From Galerina marginata (lineage: Eukaryota; Basidiomycota; Agaricomycetes; Agaricales; Galerinaceae): a stretch of 64,000 nt of DNA. Shown here in pieces: positions 46,053 through 58,129 of the stretch. Made by a program: the position numbers and the translations under genes. Under the pieces are notes generated by a model. The model saw only the letters and a program-made list of their open reading frames with translations, searched no databases and was not told the DNA's origin. Within the stretch, counting starts at the first letter, position 1; the number at the start of each line of letters is the position of its first letter. The stretch spans positions 496,001 to 560,000 of the forward strand of contig JAECYW010000002.1 in the NCBI GenBank assembly GCA_023014335.1, read 5' to 3'.

Positions 46053-49000
46053 ATGGCCAACTTATTTTGGATACAGTTTTGTTCCTTGACTTGGAAGAAC
46101 TGGATTGTAATGTCAAAGCATCCCTTCGTGCGCCATATTTCATACTCTCTCCGTACTTCCACTGATTATCACATTTGCCAGTCCTCAATATTAAGATGTT
46201 TAATATTACCTGTGGCATACGGAGTCTTCCTTTCATTCGCTCAGGCATTTCTCCATCGTCTGAATAATGTACGAGCTTATTCACTTTGGAATTTACGGCT
46301 CTTGACGCAAAATCCAGTTTGGTTTGGGAGATCCTACACCAATTGCCGACTTTCAAAAGCAATTCGATGGCAAAACGAGTTTGTTATGGGTTGACACCAC
46401 ACAGCGAGCGACCAATCCTCCTCCTGCCCTTATTATTGCCGAACTTACATCCGGCTTCACAACGGAGCAACTTTCTGCTGTGAAAAGGGTGGAAGATCCA
46501 AAGGACATCATTGCGGAATGCCGTCAGAACTTCAATGGGTTCTCACAATGTTTTGCTGGAATCAGTTTTACAGATCCTTCGAGTCACAACGGGACTTCAA
46601 ACGCTCTGAATTACACCATTTTCGCTGATGGTGGTCTTTCATTTATCGATGTGCAACACCATACTAGTGATTTCGAGCAACGTATACTTCCACTGCAATG
46701 GGCTATAGATCGGGTCTGCTCATTTTTGTTGTTTTGAAGCCCAGGACATATTCTGATGCAGGTATATAGGCTATTATCGAGCTCCGGACACATATTCGAC
46801 AGCAAACCCCATTAGAATGGCCATACGCTATCTTAACAAACGACGAGCAATTACAGAACATTCGACTAAGTAAGTGGAGGTTTGCGCCGCTTCGGATCTG
46901 GCACTGATCTTTTGCCTTAGGCTATGTTAGAGGGATTCGGGAGATCATTGTTCTGGCCTTGTGAGCATCCTCGAGAATCGCCGCCCTTAATTGGTTTCGA
47001 CGAAATTTCTAGATATGTTACGTTCGCGGCAATATCATATCAAATCCCCGGGTCTGTGGCCAACGAACGCGCATTGCTTATTACTGGCCACATGAAGGCG
47101 ATGGGGCTTCTTGATTCGGCTAGGATATTGTAATTCAAATATCCTTTCGGTCCGTCGACTCGACACTGAAAGTACAATTTTCAGGTCATGGCATTTTGGC
47201 ATTTCGATCACCTACTTTCCAGCCTGGGTTATTGTTGCCCTCATCTGGCACTTCCGTATCTTCGTCGAAACAGACCCAATACTTATCGTCGTCGTCCATG
47301 TATTGCTTGGTCTGGTCCTTGCCAGTTGGTCGTTATTTATAGCTGCTCCTTTCGGCGACAGCCCACAACTGGCTGCTGTCATCACCATGTTTTTAGGTGT
47401 TATCATCGCCGTTCTCGGTCTTGTCTTGGAGACTTCGCATACGTGGATCATGGTTATGTTTTCAATTTGCTTTCCTCCATCGTTCTACATCTTTGCCATC
47501 AAGTCTATATGCGGTTACGAAAACCATCAACTACCGACGAATGCGCTCAGCGGCGATCCAGATAGGAATATCACACTTCTTCCCCTAATCATTGCGGCGA
47601 TTGTAAGTCGGGTTTAACTTCATTCATCGTGTTGCTCATGCTTTTGGCCAGATCAATGTCTTCCTCTGGCCATGTCTTGCCGTCCTTTATGAAAGATACC
47701 TTTACGAAACTGCTACCCCCCAGTCAAGCCGAGAGTCAAATAAACCGCAGCACGGGTTCATACCCGCAAATGTCGCAATTTCCATCCGAAATTTAACCAA
47801 AATATATTCAAACTCCCTATTCGGTTCGAAGGGTGATGTGACTGCTGTGTCCAATCTCAATCTGGACATACCTAAGACCGGGATATTTGTTATGCTAGGC
47901 TCGAATGGGTGAGCACGAAACGGTTCAATAAAATGTCTAGTTAATTTAGCCTGATCCAGCGCTGGCAAGTCGACGTCGCTCTCCGTTCTCGCTGGACTGT
48001 CGAGTATTACAAGTGGCACAGTCACATTTGAGGGCGGTTTTTCCAGACCACCTCGTGGCAGCATGGGAATCGTCCCCCAGAAGAATGTCCTCTTCTCGGA
48101 GCTGACTTGCTTGCAGACTCTGGAGGTTTGGAAAGCGGTGAAATGGTCTAAACATTCGGATGCCAAAGAAGACCTCGAGCAACTCTTGATAGATTGTGAT
48201 TTGGAGCAAAAGATTCACGCCAATGCGGAAACACTTTCTGGAGGACAGAAACGGAAACTCCAATTGGCTATCGGCCTTCTTGGAGGATCGAAAAGTACGT
48301 TTCGAGGCAATGTTCTCTCCTATTTACTGATGTTTGTTTGCAGTCGTTCTTGTCGATGAATGTACCTCCGGTGTTGATCCTCTTAGTCGACGCGCTTTAT
48401 GGAAGATTTTGACAGCATTTCGCGACGATCGAAGTATTGTCTTCACAACCCACGTAAGTTGTCTTCTGCGTTCGTTTTGAGGAGAAACGCTAACTATTCT
48501 TTGCACAAAGTTCCTTGACGAGGCGGATTTACTTGCCGACCACATCGCAATCCTCGCAGCTCCTGGGAAGGTAGTCGCATCTGGTACACCTGTCGCTTTG
48601 AAGCGCGATCTTGGGGAAGGTTACTCCATGCAAATTACATTCGATTTTTCGACAGATTCCGAGAAGAGTACGGAATACGGGCTACTTTTAGATATTCGGA
48701 AGCTTGCTCCTCAGACATATATGACCAGACCATCTGCCTCACAGGCGTGCTATCACCTCAAATCAAGGGATAGCGTTGTCATCGGCCAAGTTCTTGACCT
48801 ACTGGACGCTGAAGTAAATGCCAACAGGATTGCATCATATGACATCCTTGGAACAACAATCGAGGACGTTTTCTTGGATGTAATGAACGAAAACGAGGTC
48901 GGCAAGAACACATCCCTCGATAGCCTCAATCATTCGTCTGTGGAAGACTTGCATGACATAACTTGTGATACCCCATTACTCGAGCGTAGTCGTGGTATGG

Positions 49001-51743
49001 GTCTGCCGGACGGAAGATCTGTCTCGCCTTTCCGACAAGCATTTACTATATTCCATAAGCGCATGTTGATAGCAAGACGGGGTTGGTTGACGCCGGTTCT
49101 CGCTGTCCTACTGGCTGTATGCGGAGCCTGCATCCCATTAACCTTCATCAATGGCAAGGAGCAATCGTGCAGCGGAACCCAATTTCCCACATCAATCCCG
49201 CTGTTCCTTCCTTCGTCGCCGCCACTCCTGAAGCCGACCGCTGGCATTCCAACAATCGTGATTGCTTCCCCACCTGGAATCCTTTCCTCCTTAGGCACAA
49301 TCCCTCCTCAGCTTAAGGTTGTCAACGTGGCCAATAATTTGACTTTTTACAAGGATGTTTCGAGCGCTCATAACTTTATCACAGCGGGTGGCGTTTCTCT
49401 GAATGAAACCACTGGTGCATCATTGGTCGCGTGGGAAGCAAGCCCTCCTGGTATCCATGGATTGTCCATGCTGAATTTGGCGACGAATCTTCTTTATAAT
49501 ATGGCGCTCAATAACTCTGGGAATGCAGATGTAACACCGAGCATCATTTATTCAAATTATGCTTCGTTTCCTAGGGCAGCTTCAGCGACGCTTGTCTATT
49601 TGAAGTGGCTGTTCTTCTTCGGCACTGTGATGGTACGTCAATCCATTCCACCTAAATTCATGTGCTAACAATCGTTTAGGCGTTATATCCTGCTTTCTAC
49701 GCTCTCTACGTGTCCAAGGAACGACGTTCATCGGTGCAAGCCATGCAATTGTCAAATGGCCTGACGAATCCAATCGGAATGTGGCTCGGACACCTTCTAT
49801 TCGACATGATTCCATCAATTTTGCTATCAACTATCATCATCATCATCTTCTCCGCTGTTACAGACCAATTCCATGGTCTTGGTCTGTTGGTGTGTATCTT
49901 ACAAATCTGGTGGCGGTATGCGCTTATTTTTTTTACCCCAGTGGTGTGTCTTCGTGCTGTATGGCATAAGTGGTACACTCTTTGCCTACTGTCTTTCCTT
50001 GATGGCTGCATCCCCGTTGGGAGCATTTGCAATCGTCGCCGTCTACCAGTTCGTCACTTTTGTCGTAAGTGGTGATTCGTTCTCCACAACGCACTACACA
50101 TACTCATATGTCTAATTTCCAGCTTTACTTGTCCTCCTATTTGATGGTCTTTACATTCGGGAAGATCACTGAATCAAGCCGGTTGACGACCATTATTCAC
50201 TTCACAATCTCAGTTGTGTCTCCAATTGCTAGCGTGGTGAGTTGGATTTTCTATCGTCCATTCTTAGCCACAATGTTTAACTGCCTTTAAAGACTCGGGC
50301 GACTCTTGTTTCTACCAACCTGTTCTCTCTCTTATGCGATGGTACCGATGCCGTGAATACCGCCTCTCTGGTTACTCTCAAGAAATTCGGCGGACCTATC
50401 TTGTACCTTATCATCTACGCTTTCGTCCTCATCGGTATCCTTGTCTACGTTGACTCTGGCTCTCGCGTTCGTTCATCCGGGCCCAAGAAGAAATACCTCT
50501 TAGGAACGGGAACGGATTCGCGTCCTGGCGCAGATGTAATTGAAGCTGCAGAGGCCGTTGCCCGATCGAATGACCTCCTTCGGGTGCTCAATGTATCAAA
50601 ATCGTTCCACGGCAAAAAGGTGACCGATGATGTGAGTATAGGTGTCCCGAGAGACAGCATTTTTGCCCTCTTAGGGCCTAATGGAGCCGGAAAGACCACC
50701 ACATTTAACATCATTCGTATGTGCATAAGTTCGTGCTTTGATAGTAGATCTATTCATTAACGATTGATCCCACAGGAGGTGATATCTACCCTGATTGTGG
50801 CGATGTGATAATCAACGGTGCCTCCATCGTGAGCGATCCACGAGGGGCTCGCGCTTCATTAGGCGTCTGTCCACAGTTTACGGCCATTGACTCTCACCTT
50901 ACGGTCCGCGAGCACTTGATAATATATGGACGACTGAAAGGCCTTCGGAGAGGAGCAGAATTGAACGGCAGCATCGACGCCATTCTGAAAGGCACCTCGT
51001 TGAGCATTTACGCAGACAGACTGGCAAGCAAATTATCCGGTGGAAATCAGAGGAAATTGGCTCTGGCCATAGCACTTATGGGCAATCCATCGGTGATCTT
51101 AATCGACGAGTTCTCGACTGGTGTGGACCCAAAGATGAAGCGGGATATGTGGAATACCCTCCGCCAGGTCTCGATCGGAAAGGCTATTGTGATGACGACC
51201 CGTGAGTTCGTTCTCACATTCCATAGGCTCGCTGTCTTATAATTTGTCAGATTCAATGGAAGAGGCATCAGCACTAGCTAACAAGGTCGGAATATTGGCC
51301 AAACGGATGCTTGGTGAGTTTTTCTCATCCTCTCTGCGGATAAAGGATATTCATTTCATCTTCGTATCACGCCAGCTGTGGGTACAGTAGAAGAACTCTC
51401 AGCTCGCCATGCCATGTACGAAGTTCACTTTTCATGCCGCTCACGACAAGACATCGTTAGAGCTCGTAGTCTCATGTCTCTCATTCCTGGCTCACGCAAG
51501 GCCGACGACGTGGCGACGAGGTTCGAGGTACCTATCGATGGCTCCTTCTCATTAGCCCAGCTATTCAAAACCCTTTCGAGAGAGGGAGACTTTATGGAGT
51601 ACACGGTGGAAAGGGCGTCTTTGGAGAGCGTGTTTTTGAACGTTGTTCGAGGCGGAGAGACCAAGAAAGTAGGCTGGCTTCAACATGAAGCTCATCGGAC
51701 AAATCCCAACACACTGACGCCGGTTAGAAGATACGTTCAGTAA
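46053..51743 (+). CDS. ABCA-type full ABC transporter, copy B
   Basis: About 18 exons from ATG 46053 to TAA 51743; all joins I checked keep frame, giving roughly 1,550-1,600 residues. The order matches copy A: '[17 protein letters not shown]', first helix and lumenal or extracellular loop with several N-x-S/T sites, helices at 47.0-47.7 kb. NBD1 has 'GSNGAGKSTS', '[12 protein letters not shown]', '[12 protein letters not shown]'. The second loop and helices run 49.1-50.5 kb. NBD2 has '[12 protein letters not shown]', '[12 protein letters not shown]', '[12 protein letters not shown]', then '[20 protein letters not shown]' and the ABCA-type C-terminal domain. Catalytic residues are intact. Family knowledge suggests lipid-type substrates. 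It lies 18.6 kb from copy A in opposite orientation. Confidence 0.93.
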
Positions 51744-52345
51744 GATGGACACTTTGTAACATTATTAGTTCCTGGTAGATATTTAAATTGTAATGATAAC
51801 ATTTAATTATAGTTACAACCTAGTACAACATCTGCAGTACCACATTTTCGTGAAACATCATACTGCATCCATGAAGCTTCCATAACGTGCCATCTGGATC
51901 TTTAAAAACGAATTTCCCGAGCCTTCAAGCTTCAAGCTTCAAGCTCTAACACATAACAATTATATATAAAAACTTGCTTACAACGCTCATGCTTCCCAAC
52001 CATCACCAGAGAGCTAATGAGGACTAATTTTTTCTTCGAAGTTGATAAAAGGGTCTATTTCAAAATCAAATGGGAAGTTGAATTAGAAATTGGAAAAATA
52101 CAGGCTAATACAGGTCGATATAAATAGGAGGTTGAACCCGCGCCATACATAGCGGAGTTCTAATACGTATTATGTAATGCGCCTAGAGTATGAGTTGTAG
52201 CGGGCGTCTATTGCGCAACTCGTGTGTGAGGCTCTCCGCCGTTTAAATTGAATGTCTGTGAGATTTAGGTGGCTCTGGAGAATTTATATGTGCATAAATT
52301 AGAGCCTTGGACTTTTGTGGTAGTGACCTACGTTAAGTTTACTGA
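51744..52345. other. Intergenic region, AT-rich
   Basis: About 600 bp, AT-rich, holding a three-fold CTTCAAG tandem repeat (about 51921-51942). No gene is seen. One end of the Mutator-like element may lie in this stretch, but I could not find its terminal repeat. Confidence 0.4.
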
Positions 52346-52349
52346 AAGT

Positions 52350-52735
52350 GGGCGGTTGTTTGCGGCGCCGGCCGCGACGGCTGGGGAAACCCCAGACCCC
52401 TTGGGGGGATTGCATCCCCCCAAACCCCCTGCTTGCCTGCGGCGCGACGCTGCGCTGGCTTTTCGCTGCGCTAGCCTTTTCACGGGGGATTGCATCCCCC
52501 AGTACCCCCACTTTTCGCTGCGCTGCCTTTTCATGGGGGATTGCATCCCCCATTACCCCCCCTTTTCGCTGCGCTATCCCTTTCGCTGCGCTGGCCTTTC
52601 GCTGCGCTGGCCTTTCGCTGCGCTGGCCTTTCGCTGCGCTGGCCCTTTCGCTGCGCTGGCCTTTCCGCTGCGCTGGCCTTTTCGCTGCGCTAGCGGCCCC
52701 GGCCTAACCTGCGCCTTCGGCGCCACGCCTACGGC
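52350..52735. repeat. GC-rich minisatellite and hairpin block
   Basis: A 16-bp unit of the type CTTTCGCTGCGCTGGC recurs about eight times (52560-52690, with earlier scattered copies). It is interspersed with three palindromic blocks GGGGGATTGCATCCCCC (around 52395-52412, 52485-52501 and 52534-52550), and two small hairpins, GCGCCTTCGGCGC and CGCCTACGGCG, end the block. Base composition is far more GC-rich than the AT-rich DNA on either side. All plus-strand frames are open only because the units lack stops. It lies just 3' of the Mutator-like transposase gene and may belong to that element. Confidence 0.75.
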
Positions 52736-52819
52736 GTGAATACACTAGGAGTAATGTAGTTCGCTAAAAGCCCGATTTAATTACACATGTAAAAGAACAG
52801 TCATATTACGTAACAGAAA

Positions 52820-55732
52820 CTATCGAATACCATACGAAGGTTTGCGCGCCTCTTTTATATTTCTAATAAACGGAACCAGTCCCGGGGGATTATTTGCATC
52901 AGGATTGGCGCCGAGGGAATTTTGGTCTGTTTGAACGCTTGGGGACATTGACACGGAATGTTGCGAACTTGAATTTAGACGATCGCGAAGGTTGGGACTA
53001 ATATATTTCTCGAGCTGGGGTGCTGATTGCGGGGAAAGGCGAAAGACAGTCTGCAAATTTTTGAGGATTCGGTCCTCATTTACCTGGAGCTCCATCATTG
53101 CGGTTGCAATCTCGTTAATGTGTTCTTGATTAGCTGTGCTTTTATCGGGTGACGGAGGAACAACAAGGAGGAGTCGGTGGCGGTCGTGATTTGAACAAGT
53201 TTTTGAACTCATCGAAATGCCTTCGAGATCCTGAAGAATGGCGCTTTCTTCGAGTGCCTTTTCTGAAGTATACGAGCTGGATGGGCTGACAGGAATTGAA
53301 TTTCCTGACCCAGAGGGAAGATTTGAGTCGGGAAACCAGTCGTCAGAAGTTTCCGAGGCAATGTTACAATGACATGGTTGATCGTGATTGCGATTGGATT
53401 CTTCGGTGTCCTGCAGTTCGTTGTAATTGATGATCTCAAAGCTTGACATATCGGAGTCTATGGGGCTAAAGAAAGATCAGTCAAGATTCAGTAAAATTGA
53501 GGGTGACAACGCACTTGGCATTGAGAGGCTGATCGAGTACATCATCCTGAATTTCTACGGAAGACTCTAACATGGTAGGCAACTCATCGGGGTCTTCATT
53601 TTCGAGATCTTCGAGCCATTGCTGGAGCATTACAATATCATTAGAATCTGGAATATCGGAGGCATCGGTAGCATCCTCTGTTGGGCTTTCCGATGACCCC
53701 AAAAATTGGGAGATTCGAGCAGACAGTGGAGACACAGTGTTCTGGTAAGATTCCGGGAGTGCGAGTACTCGTTTTGAGGCGTAGAATTCGGTCAGTTGCT
53801 TTTTGTTCTCTCGTTCCTTAAAAAAGTCCGGCATCACAGCTGTCACCAGGAGTAGAATCCAGACGTCGATTCGTGGGAGGCGACCTGAGTGTTGGTATGG
53901 TTTGTAATATTTTCCTTTTATTCGACCATTGAAGGATTCAAGAGGATTTGTTGTCCGTGCAATGCGAGAAACTGGAACTTTTAGTCGGCGAGCCGCCTCA
54001 ATAGCTCCAGCAGGTGACCAAGATAGCCAGTAAGCCTCGTTCTCGACGTAGCCCTGAATGTATGACAGAAAATCCAAAGCTGCCAGCGCCTGACATTTTG
54101 ATGATGCATCTCGTTTCCGTCCAATTTTTTCCCAGCGCTTAATTTCCTCCGTGAGTCGTTTTATAGCCGCGGCATGGTCGGTTATATCCTTGAGCAATTC
54201 CATAAGAAGTTTCCCAAGTTGTTTACGAACAAGCTGACGTTGTTCGCCTTTCGGAATATGCTGAAGGCGTCGATTAAGCATGTTCCTCCAAGCCTGCCAG
54301 ATATGAAACATGCAAAGAAGGAGGAGAATTTCTGGCCAGTTTCGTGACAGTGAGGTTCGTTCGCGAGGGTCGTTGTCCGTGCTCCCAATCGAGATATCAA
54401 ATTCCTCGCCGCGTTCATTGCAGCCTAGTTTTTGCTTGAATATTCCAAGAAGCCTATCCAAGAGAGCCGTGTCATAATCTGCATGTGTAGCCTTGGCAGT
54501 CTCTCGAGCCGTGAACATAATATAGCAAATTGGAATACCAGTTCCGTTTTCATCCAAGGCCATGAGAATTGCGAGTAGAGCCCGAGCAGAACAAACACCG
54601 AAAGTCAAGTCCATAAGTACCTGTTTTTTGTGACCGAATTTCCAGGCAGCTGCTTGCATCTCAGGAGTCGACAGTATTATTTCGAAGCGATCAGTCTTTG
54701 GTTTCTCGTGCGCCTGATAATGCAAACACGAGTCTGTGAGCAAGCGGGACGGCGGCTGAGGTTTATCGGCGCGGAACCATTTATCAAGGTTTTCTTCCGC
54801 AGCAGTTCTTTGATAAATACCACGCTCCCGAGAGATTGAGCGGTAAAGCGACGAGGTGTCATGTGTGGTAAGTCTGTAACGAGAGTGATTATCGCCGACA
54901 GATCCGGGCCATTTAGCTTCTGCCCAGGCAGCACATTCCGAACGAAGGAGGGAAAGCGGGGTATTTTTTCGCAGGAGATCTAGAGCGAAGTTGCGTAGTT
55001 CGGGGTGGACCGGTATGCGAGGGTTTCGATCCATCTCAATTTGTTCTATGCAAGGGTCAGAATGGTCAAATATACCGGAGATTTCGTCAATAGCGATGAG
55101 AATTTTTCCTAGACAGACGAGATATGACAGTGCATCATTAGCTGGAATTCTAGGCAAATTCTGTGGAAAATACCATTCTCCTCGTCGTGGACTGTTACTA
55201 ATTTAGTCCAGCTTAAACAGTCTACGTTTTCCCAAGGTATCTGTCTATTTTTTGAAGCATGGCGGCCGGCAGTGTGATCAACGCCGCATTGGCACTGATA
55301 TATGCGCGTGCTTCGCCTGTAACGGCCTTTGCTATTCGGGGATTTTCCGTTAATTTTGTTACTTGTAGTTTTCTGAATCGAGAATTTGGCCTGTATGTCG
55401 CGTTCGTCTTCTTCGTGATGCGGAATGTAGAGCTTTAGGTGTGAGAGCAATTCCAGAGCATTTTCTAATAACAAGAGTAACAGGTGTGGTGAATGTTTAG
55501 AACTTGTTTTATCAGGGAGATGGCAAAATTCAATACGCTGAGATTTCACGCTATAGTCGAAGCGACGGTGATCGAGGCCAACTTGATCAATGTGCAGGGT
55601 CATTAGCTTCTCGAGGTTGTTGGACAGGCGGAGAGAATTCGGGATGGAAGCGTCAGTTTTTGGTTGCAGGCGCGGGATGGGTACATCTTGAAGTTCTGGC
55701 ACAGAAAAACTCATTTTGAAGCCGGAATCCAT
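52820..55732 (-). CDS. Mutator-like (MULE) transposase, possibly frameshifted
   Basis: From ATG 55732; the frame is open further upstream without another ATG. The N-terminal part has a Cys-rich DNA-binding-like segment ('YQCQCGVDHTAGRH...WENVDCLSWTK'). The MULE core follows: 'VLMDLTFGVCSARALLAILM' (first acidic residue), 'GSTDNDPRERTS' (second), 'LLCMFHIWQAWRNM' and 'RTTNPLESFNGRIKGKYYK' with the likely Glu. A 49-bp intron (53466-53514) joins a Ser-rich C-terminal exon to 52820. Near 55203 the frame changes between 'LSWTK' and 'ISNSPRRGEWYFPQNLPRIP'. This is either a one-base deletion in an A-run or, less likely, a 38-bp intron. The core DDE residues look intact. Terminal inverted repeats and 9-11-bp target duplications were not found by eye. 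Confidence 0.8.
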
Positions 55733-55955
55733 TTCTACTGCGATATAGGACAGGTATTTACTATGAGGACTCCTATCTACGGAGCGCGACGCGCTGTTAT
55801 GCTCTATTTGGATTGCGTGTCTGTCGTGGTTTGTTTGGTCTTCAATTGCGTGAGTCCTAATTCCATATAAATTAGGAGTCAAGAAAAAGGCAAACACAAA
55901 TGCGAAGAAAAAGCATTCAGAAGTCCAGTCCAACCCCGACGCCGTTCTTATCCTC

Positions 55956-57584
55956 TCAAGCGGTAACCTGAAGTTCTGGGTTGCGCTCCTTCAACTTGTT
56001 CAGGATACCCCAAATCATCGATGTGATGTGAGGGAGCAGCACATCATTATGCTCGTCCCGTCCACCAAAGTCGAGTGCCTCGTCCTCATCCCCATCCCCA
56101 TCCCCGTCTTCCTCCTCCTTGATCATATCCTCATCCTCATCCTCGTCACTATCATCATCCGCATCATCACCATCATCAGCGTACTCGTCGTCGTCATCGT
56201 CATCATCCTCCTCAATATCCTCGCCACGCAACACCTCCCGCGCAGCCAGATCAGCGGCATCGACCTCCTCGACCTCCTCCTCGACCCCTTCCTCGAGCTT
56301 GACATCGACCGGGGGAACAGGCACGTCCTGGATATGCCGACCGCCCTCCTCCAACCGAACCGCCCGCTGGTCGAAGACCCGCGCATCGCACTTGAAGGTG
56401 ACCGACCTGACCTTCCCGAACCACTTCTTGTCGCGCGGCTTTCCAAACCAGTCCTCGAGGTCGTTGAGGAGAGCGAGCGAGCAGGAGCAATGGAAAGCGA
56501 AGTTCTCCACCGAGGCCGGGATGAACGACGCGAGCCCGGTGTCCTGGTCCGCCCGCGCCAAGACGAGGGTGAGGTCCTTGAGGTGGGTGCATTTCCTGAG
56601 GCGGTCGTGGAAGCGGTACAGGTCGCCCTTGCTCTTCGCGTCGCGGCCGTTGGTGCTCTGCAGGTATAGCACCTCCAGCCGCTTGGAGAACCCGGTGACC
56701 TTCTCCCCGGCGTGCACGAACATGGCGAGCGCGTCGTTCTCGATGATGCGCAGCTTCGTGAGGTTAGGGAGGCCGCCTTCAGGGACGAGGCGCACGGTGG
56801 CGCAGTACGCGAGGGTGACGGCGCTGACGGAGGAGACGGTGGACGGCCAGTCCTCGGTGTCCCACAGTGTGTCGGAGACGTCTTCGAGGCGGAGGGTTTC
56901 GAGCGTGGTCCAGCGCTGCTCGAGCCGGTCGAGGGAGGCGAAGTCGCCGGTGGTTTCGGTGAGCAATGTGACGGTGAGGTGTTTGGGTGAGAGCCCATTG
57001 AGAGCGAGCCAGTGGTGGCGCTCGGGGGCCTTGATGCGCACGGTGTCGATCCGGTCGGAAGGGGGGAGCTGGAGATCGTGGTGGACGATTTGGCGGAGGT
57101 AGGCGATGAAGATACCTTCTGGGCTGTCTGGGGCTGGGCTACCATGGTCGCCTAGGCCGTCGTCGCCACCTGGGTCGGCGGAAGAGGCGCTGCCGACGTT
57201 TCTGAACCGCCTGGTGATCCTGGAAACTGGCTCGTCGGGATTGGGCTTCTCGTCCACTTCCATGAGGTTCATGCCGCCGTCGTCTTCGCTCTTCATGGCA
57301 TTGCTGTCCCTGACCTGTTGGAAGAACGCGAGATCGTCGGCAGTCATCGATTCGGGGTCCTTCTTCATCCAATCGTCCGTGTTATGGGAAGAGGCCGGTG
57401 CAGCTGGGACACCGCTACCGACAGGGAGGTTGTCGTTGTCGGGAGGTGTGCAGTCGATGGACAAGATACGTCGGCCACCAGAGGTGAAAGCGTCGACTTG
57501 GGTGTCTGCGGTCGTGATTTCTGGCGGACCACGTAAAGAGACGGTGATGATAGTCGCGTTAATGATTTGGGTTGGACCAGGCAT
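55956..57584 (-). CDS. Leucine-rich protein with acidic C-terminal tail
   Basis: Intronless, 542 residues from ATG 57584 (MPGPTQIINATIITVSLRG). This ATG is chosen over upstream non-ATG codons because a TATA box lies 100 bp upstream. Residues 1-160 are Ser/Pro/Asp-rich. The middle (about 170-400) has irregular leucine-rich repeats ('LEQRWTTLETLRLEDVSD', 'NLTKLRIIENDALAM', 'HLKDLTLVLARAD') of the type seen in basidiomycete F-box proteins, but no F-box was recognised. A run of Asp/Glu (about 430-510) follows, ending 'SMIWGILNKLKERNPELQV'. The gene is notably GC-rich against its neighbours, which produces long antisense open frames. Function unknown. Confidence 0.75.
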   Translation of the reverse strand: MPGPTQIINATIITVSLRGPPEITTADTQVDAFTSGGRRILSIDCTPPDNDNLPVGSGVPAAPASSHNTDDWMKKDPESMTADDLAFFQQVRDSNAMKSEDDGGMNLMEVDEKPNPDEPVSRITRRFRNVGSASSADPGGDDGLGDHGSPAPDSPEGIFIAYLRQIVHHDLQLPPSDRIDTVRIKAPERHHWLALNGLSPKHLTVTLLTETTGDFASLDRLEQRWTTLETLRLEDVSDTLWDTEDWPSTVSSVSAVTLAYCATVRLVPEGGLPNLTKLRIIENDALAMFVHAGEKVTGFSKRLEVLYLQSTNGRDAKSKGDLYRFHDRLRKCTHLKDLTLVLARADQDTGLASFIPASVENFAFHCSCSLALLNDLEDWFGKPRDKKWFGKVRSVTFKCDARVFDQRAVRLEEGGRHIQDVPVPPVDVKLEEGVEEEVEEVDAADLAAREVLRGEDIEEDDDDDDDEYADDGDDADDDSDEDEDEDMIKEEEDGDGDGDEDEALDFGGRDEHNDVLLPHITSMIWGILNKLKERNPELQVTA

Positions 57585-57683
57585 TGCGTAGATAGACGAG
57601 AGCGAGGTAGACGCGTCTGTGCGAGCGAAGTGGGATGATTGGGTGTTCAAGAGAGGTGTAGGATCCTCGAAAGGCGACACCAC

Positions 57684-57691
57684 TCTTTATA
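57684..57691 (-). promoter_or_regulatory. TATA box of the acidic-tailed leucine-rich gene
   Basis: TATAAAGA on the minus strand, 100 bp upstream of ATG 57584. It lies within the upstream open frame, which argues against a longer N-terminus. Confidence 0.6.
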
Positions 57692-58129
57692 CGAAATTCG
57701 GATCGCTTCAAAGCACGAAAGCGACGTCCTGGGGGCCCACATTGGTTGCAAGGCTGGTGCAGGCGAATTTTACTGGGAGGGAAAGAAGAAAGGAAGGTGA
57801 ATCGCGTAGACCGTGAAATTCGATATCTTATCTTCGTGACTCCAACATTTCAGCATTATACCAATAGGACCGTGCCTGAGGCGATAAGCAGGCGTTCTGC
57901 CGATGGAGCTGAGGAAGTAGCGCTCATTGATTGAAATGGAAGACAGAGGCAAGTTGTGAGAGGACAACTCTGCAGAATCTTGTTGGATTCTAAAGCCTTT
58001 GGCAAACAAAACACAGTTGCTCCCACATTTTCATCATGCGTCATGATGAAAACCACACACGACACCCTCTTTCTATTGGATTTGCACCCTCGATTGGCCT
58101 GACTAATGATCCGCTTATGTTGGCCTCAC

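Noticed and set aside
52269..52739. Several long plus- and minus-strand open frames in the GC-rich block
   Set aside because: All are translations of 16-bp repeats that lack stops; no start context, domain or splice pattern.
56119..57145. Antisense and alternate-frame open frames of 210-340 codons over the acidic-tailed gene
   Set aside because: They arise from GC-rich codons and Asp/Glu runs; they show low-complexity Ser or Arg content only, while the minus-strand frame with a TATA box has leucine-rich repeats.
57585..57683. Longer N-terminus for the acidic-tailed gene
   Set aside because: The extension begins at GTG, has no ATG, and the TATA box lies just 5' of it (57684-57691), so this stretch is the transcript leader.
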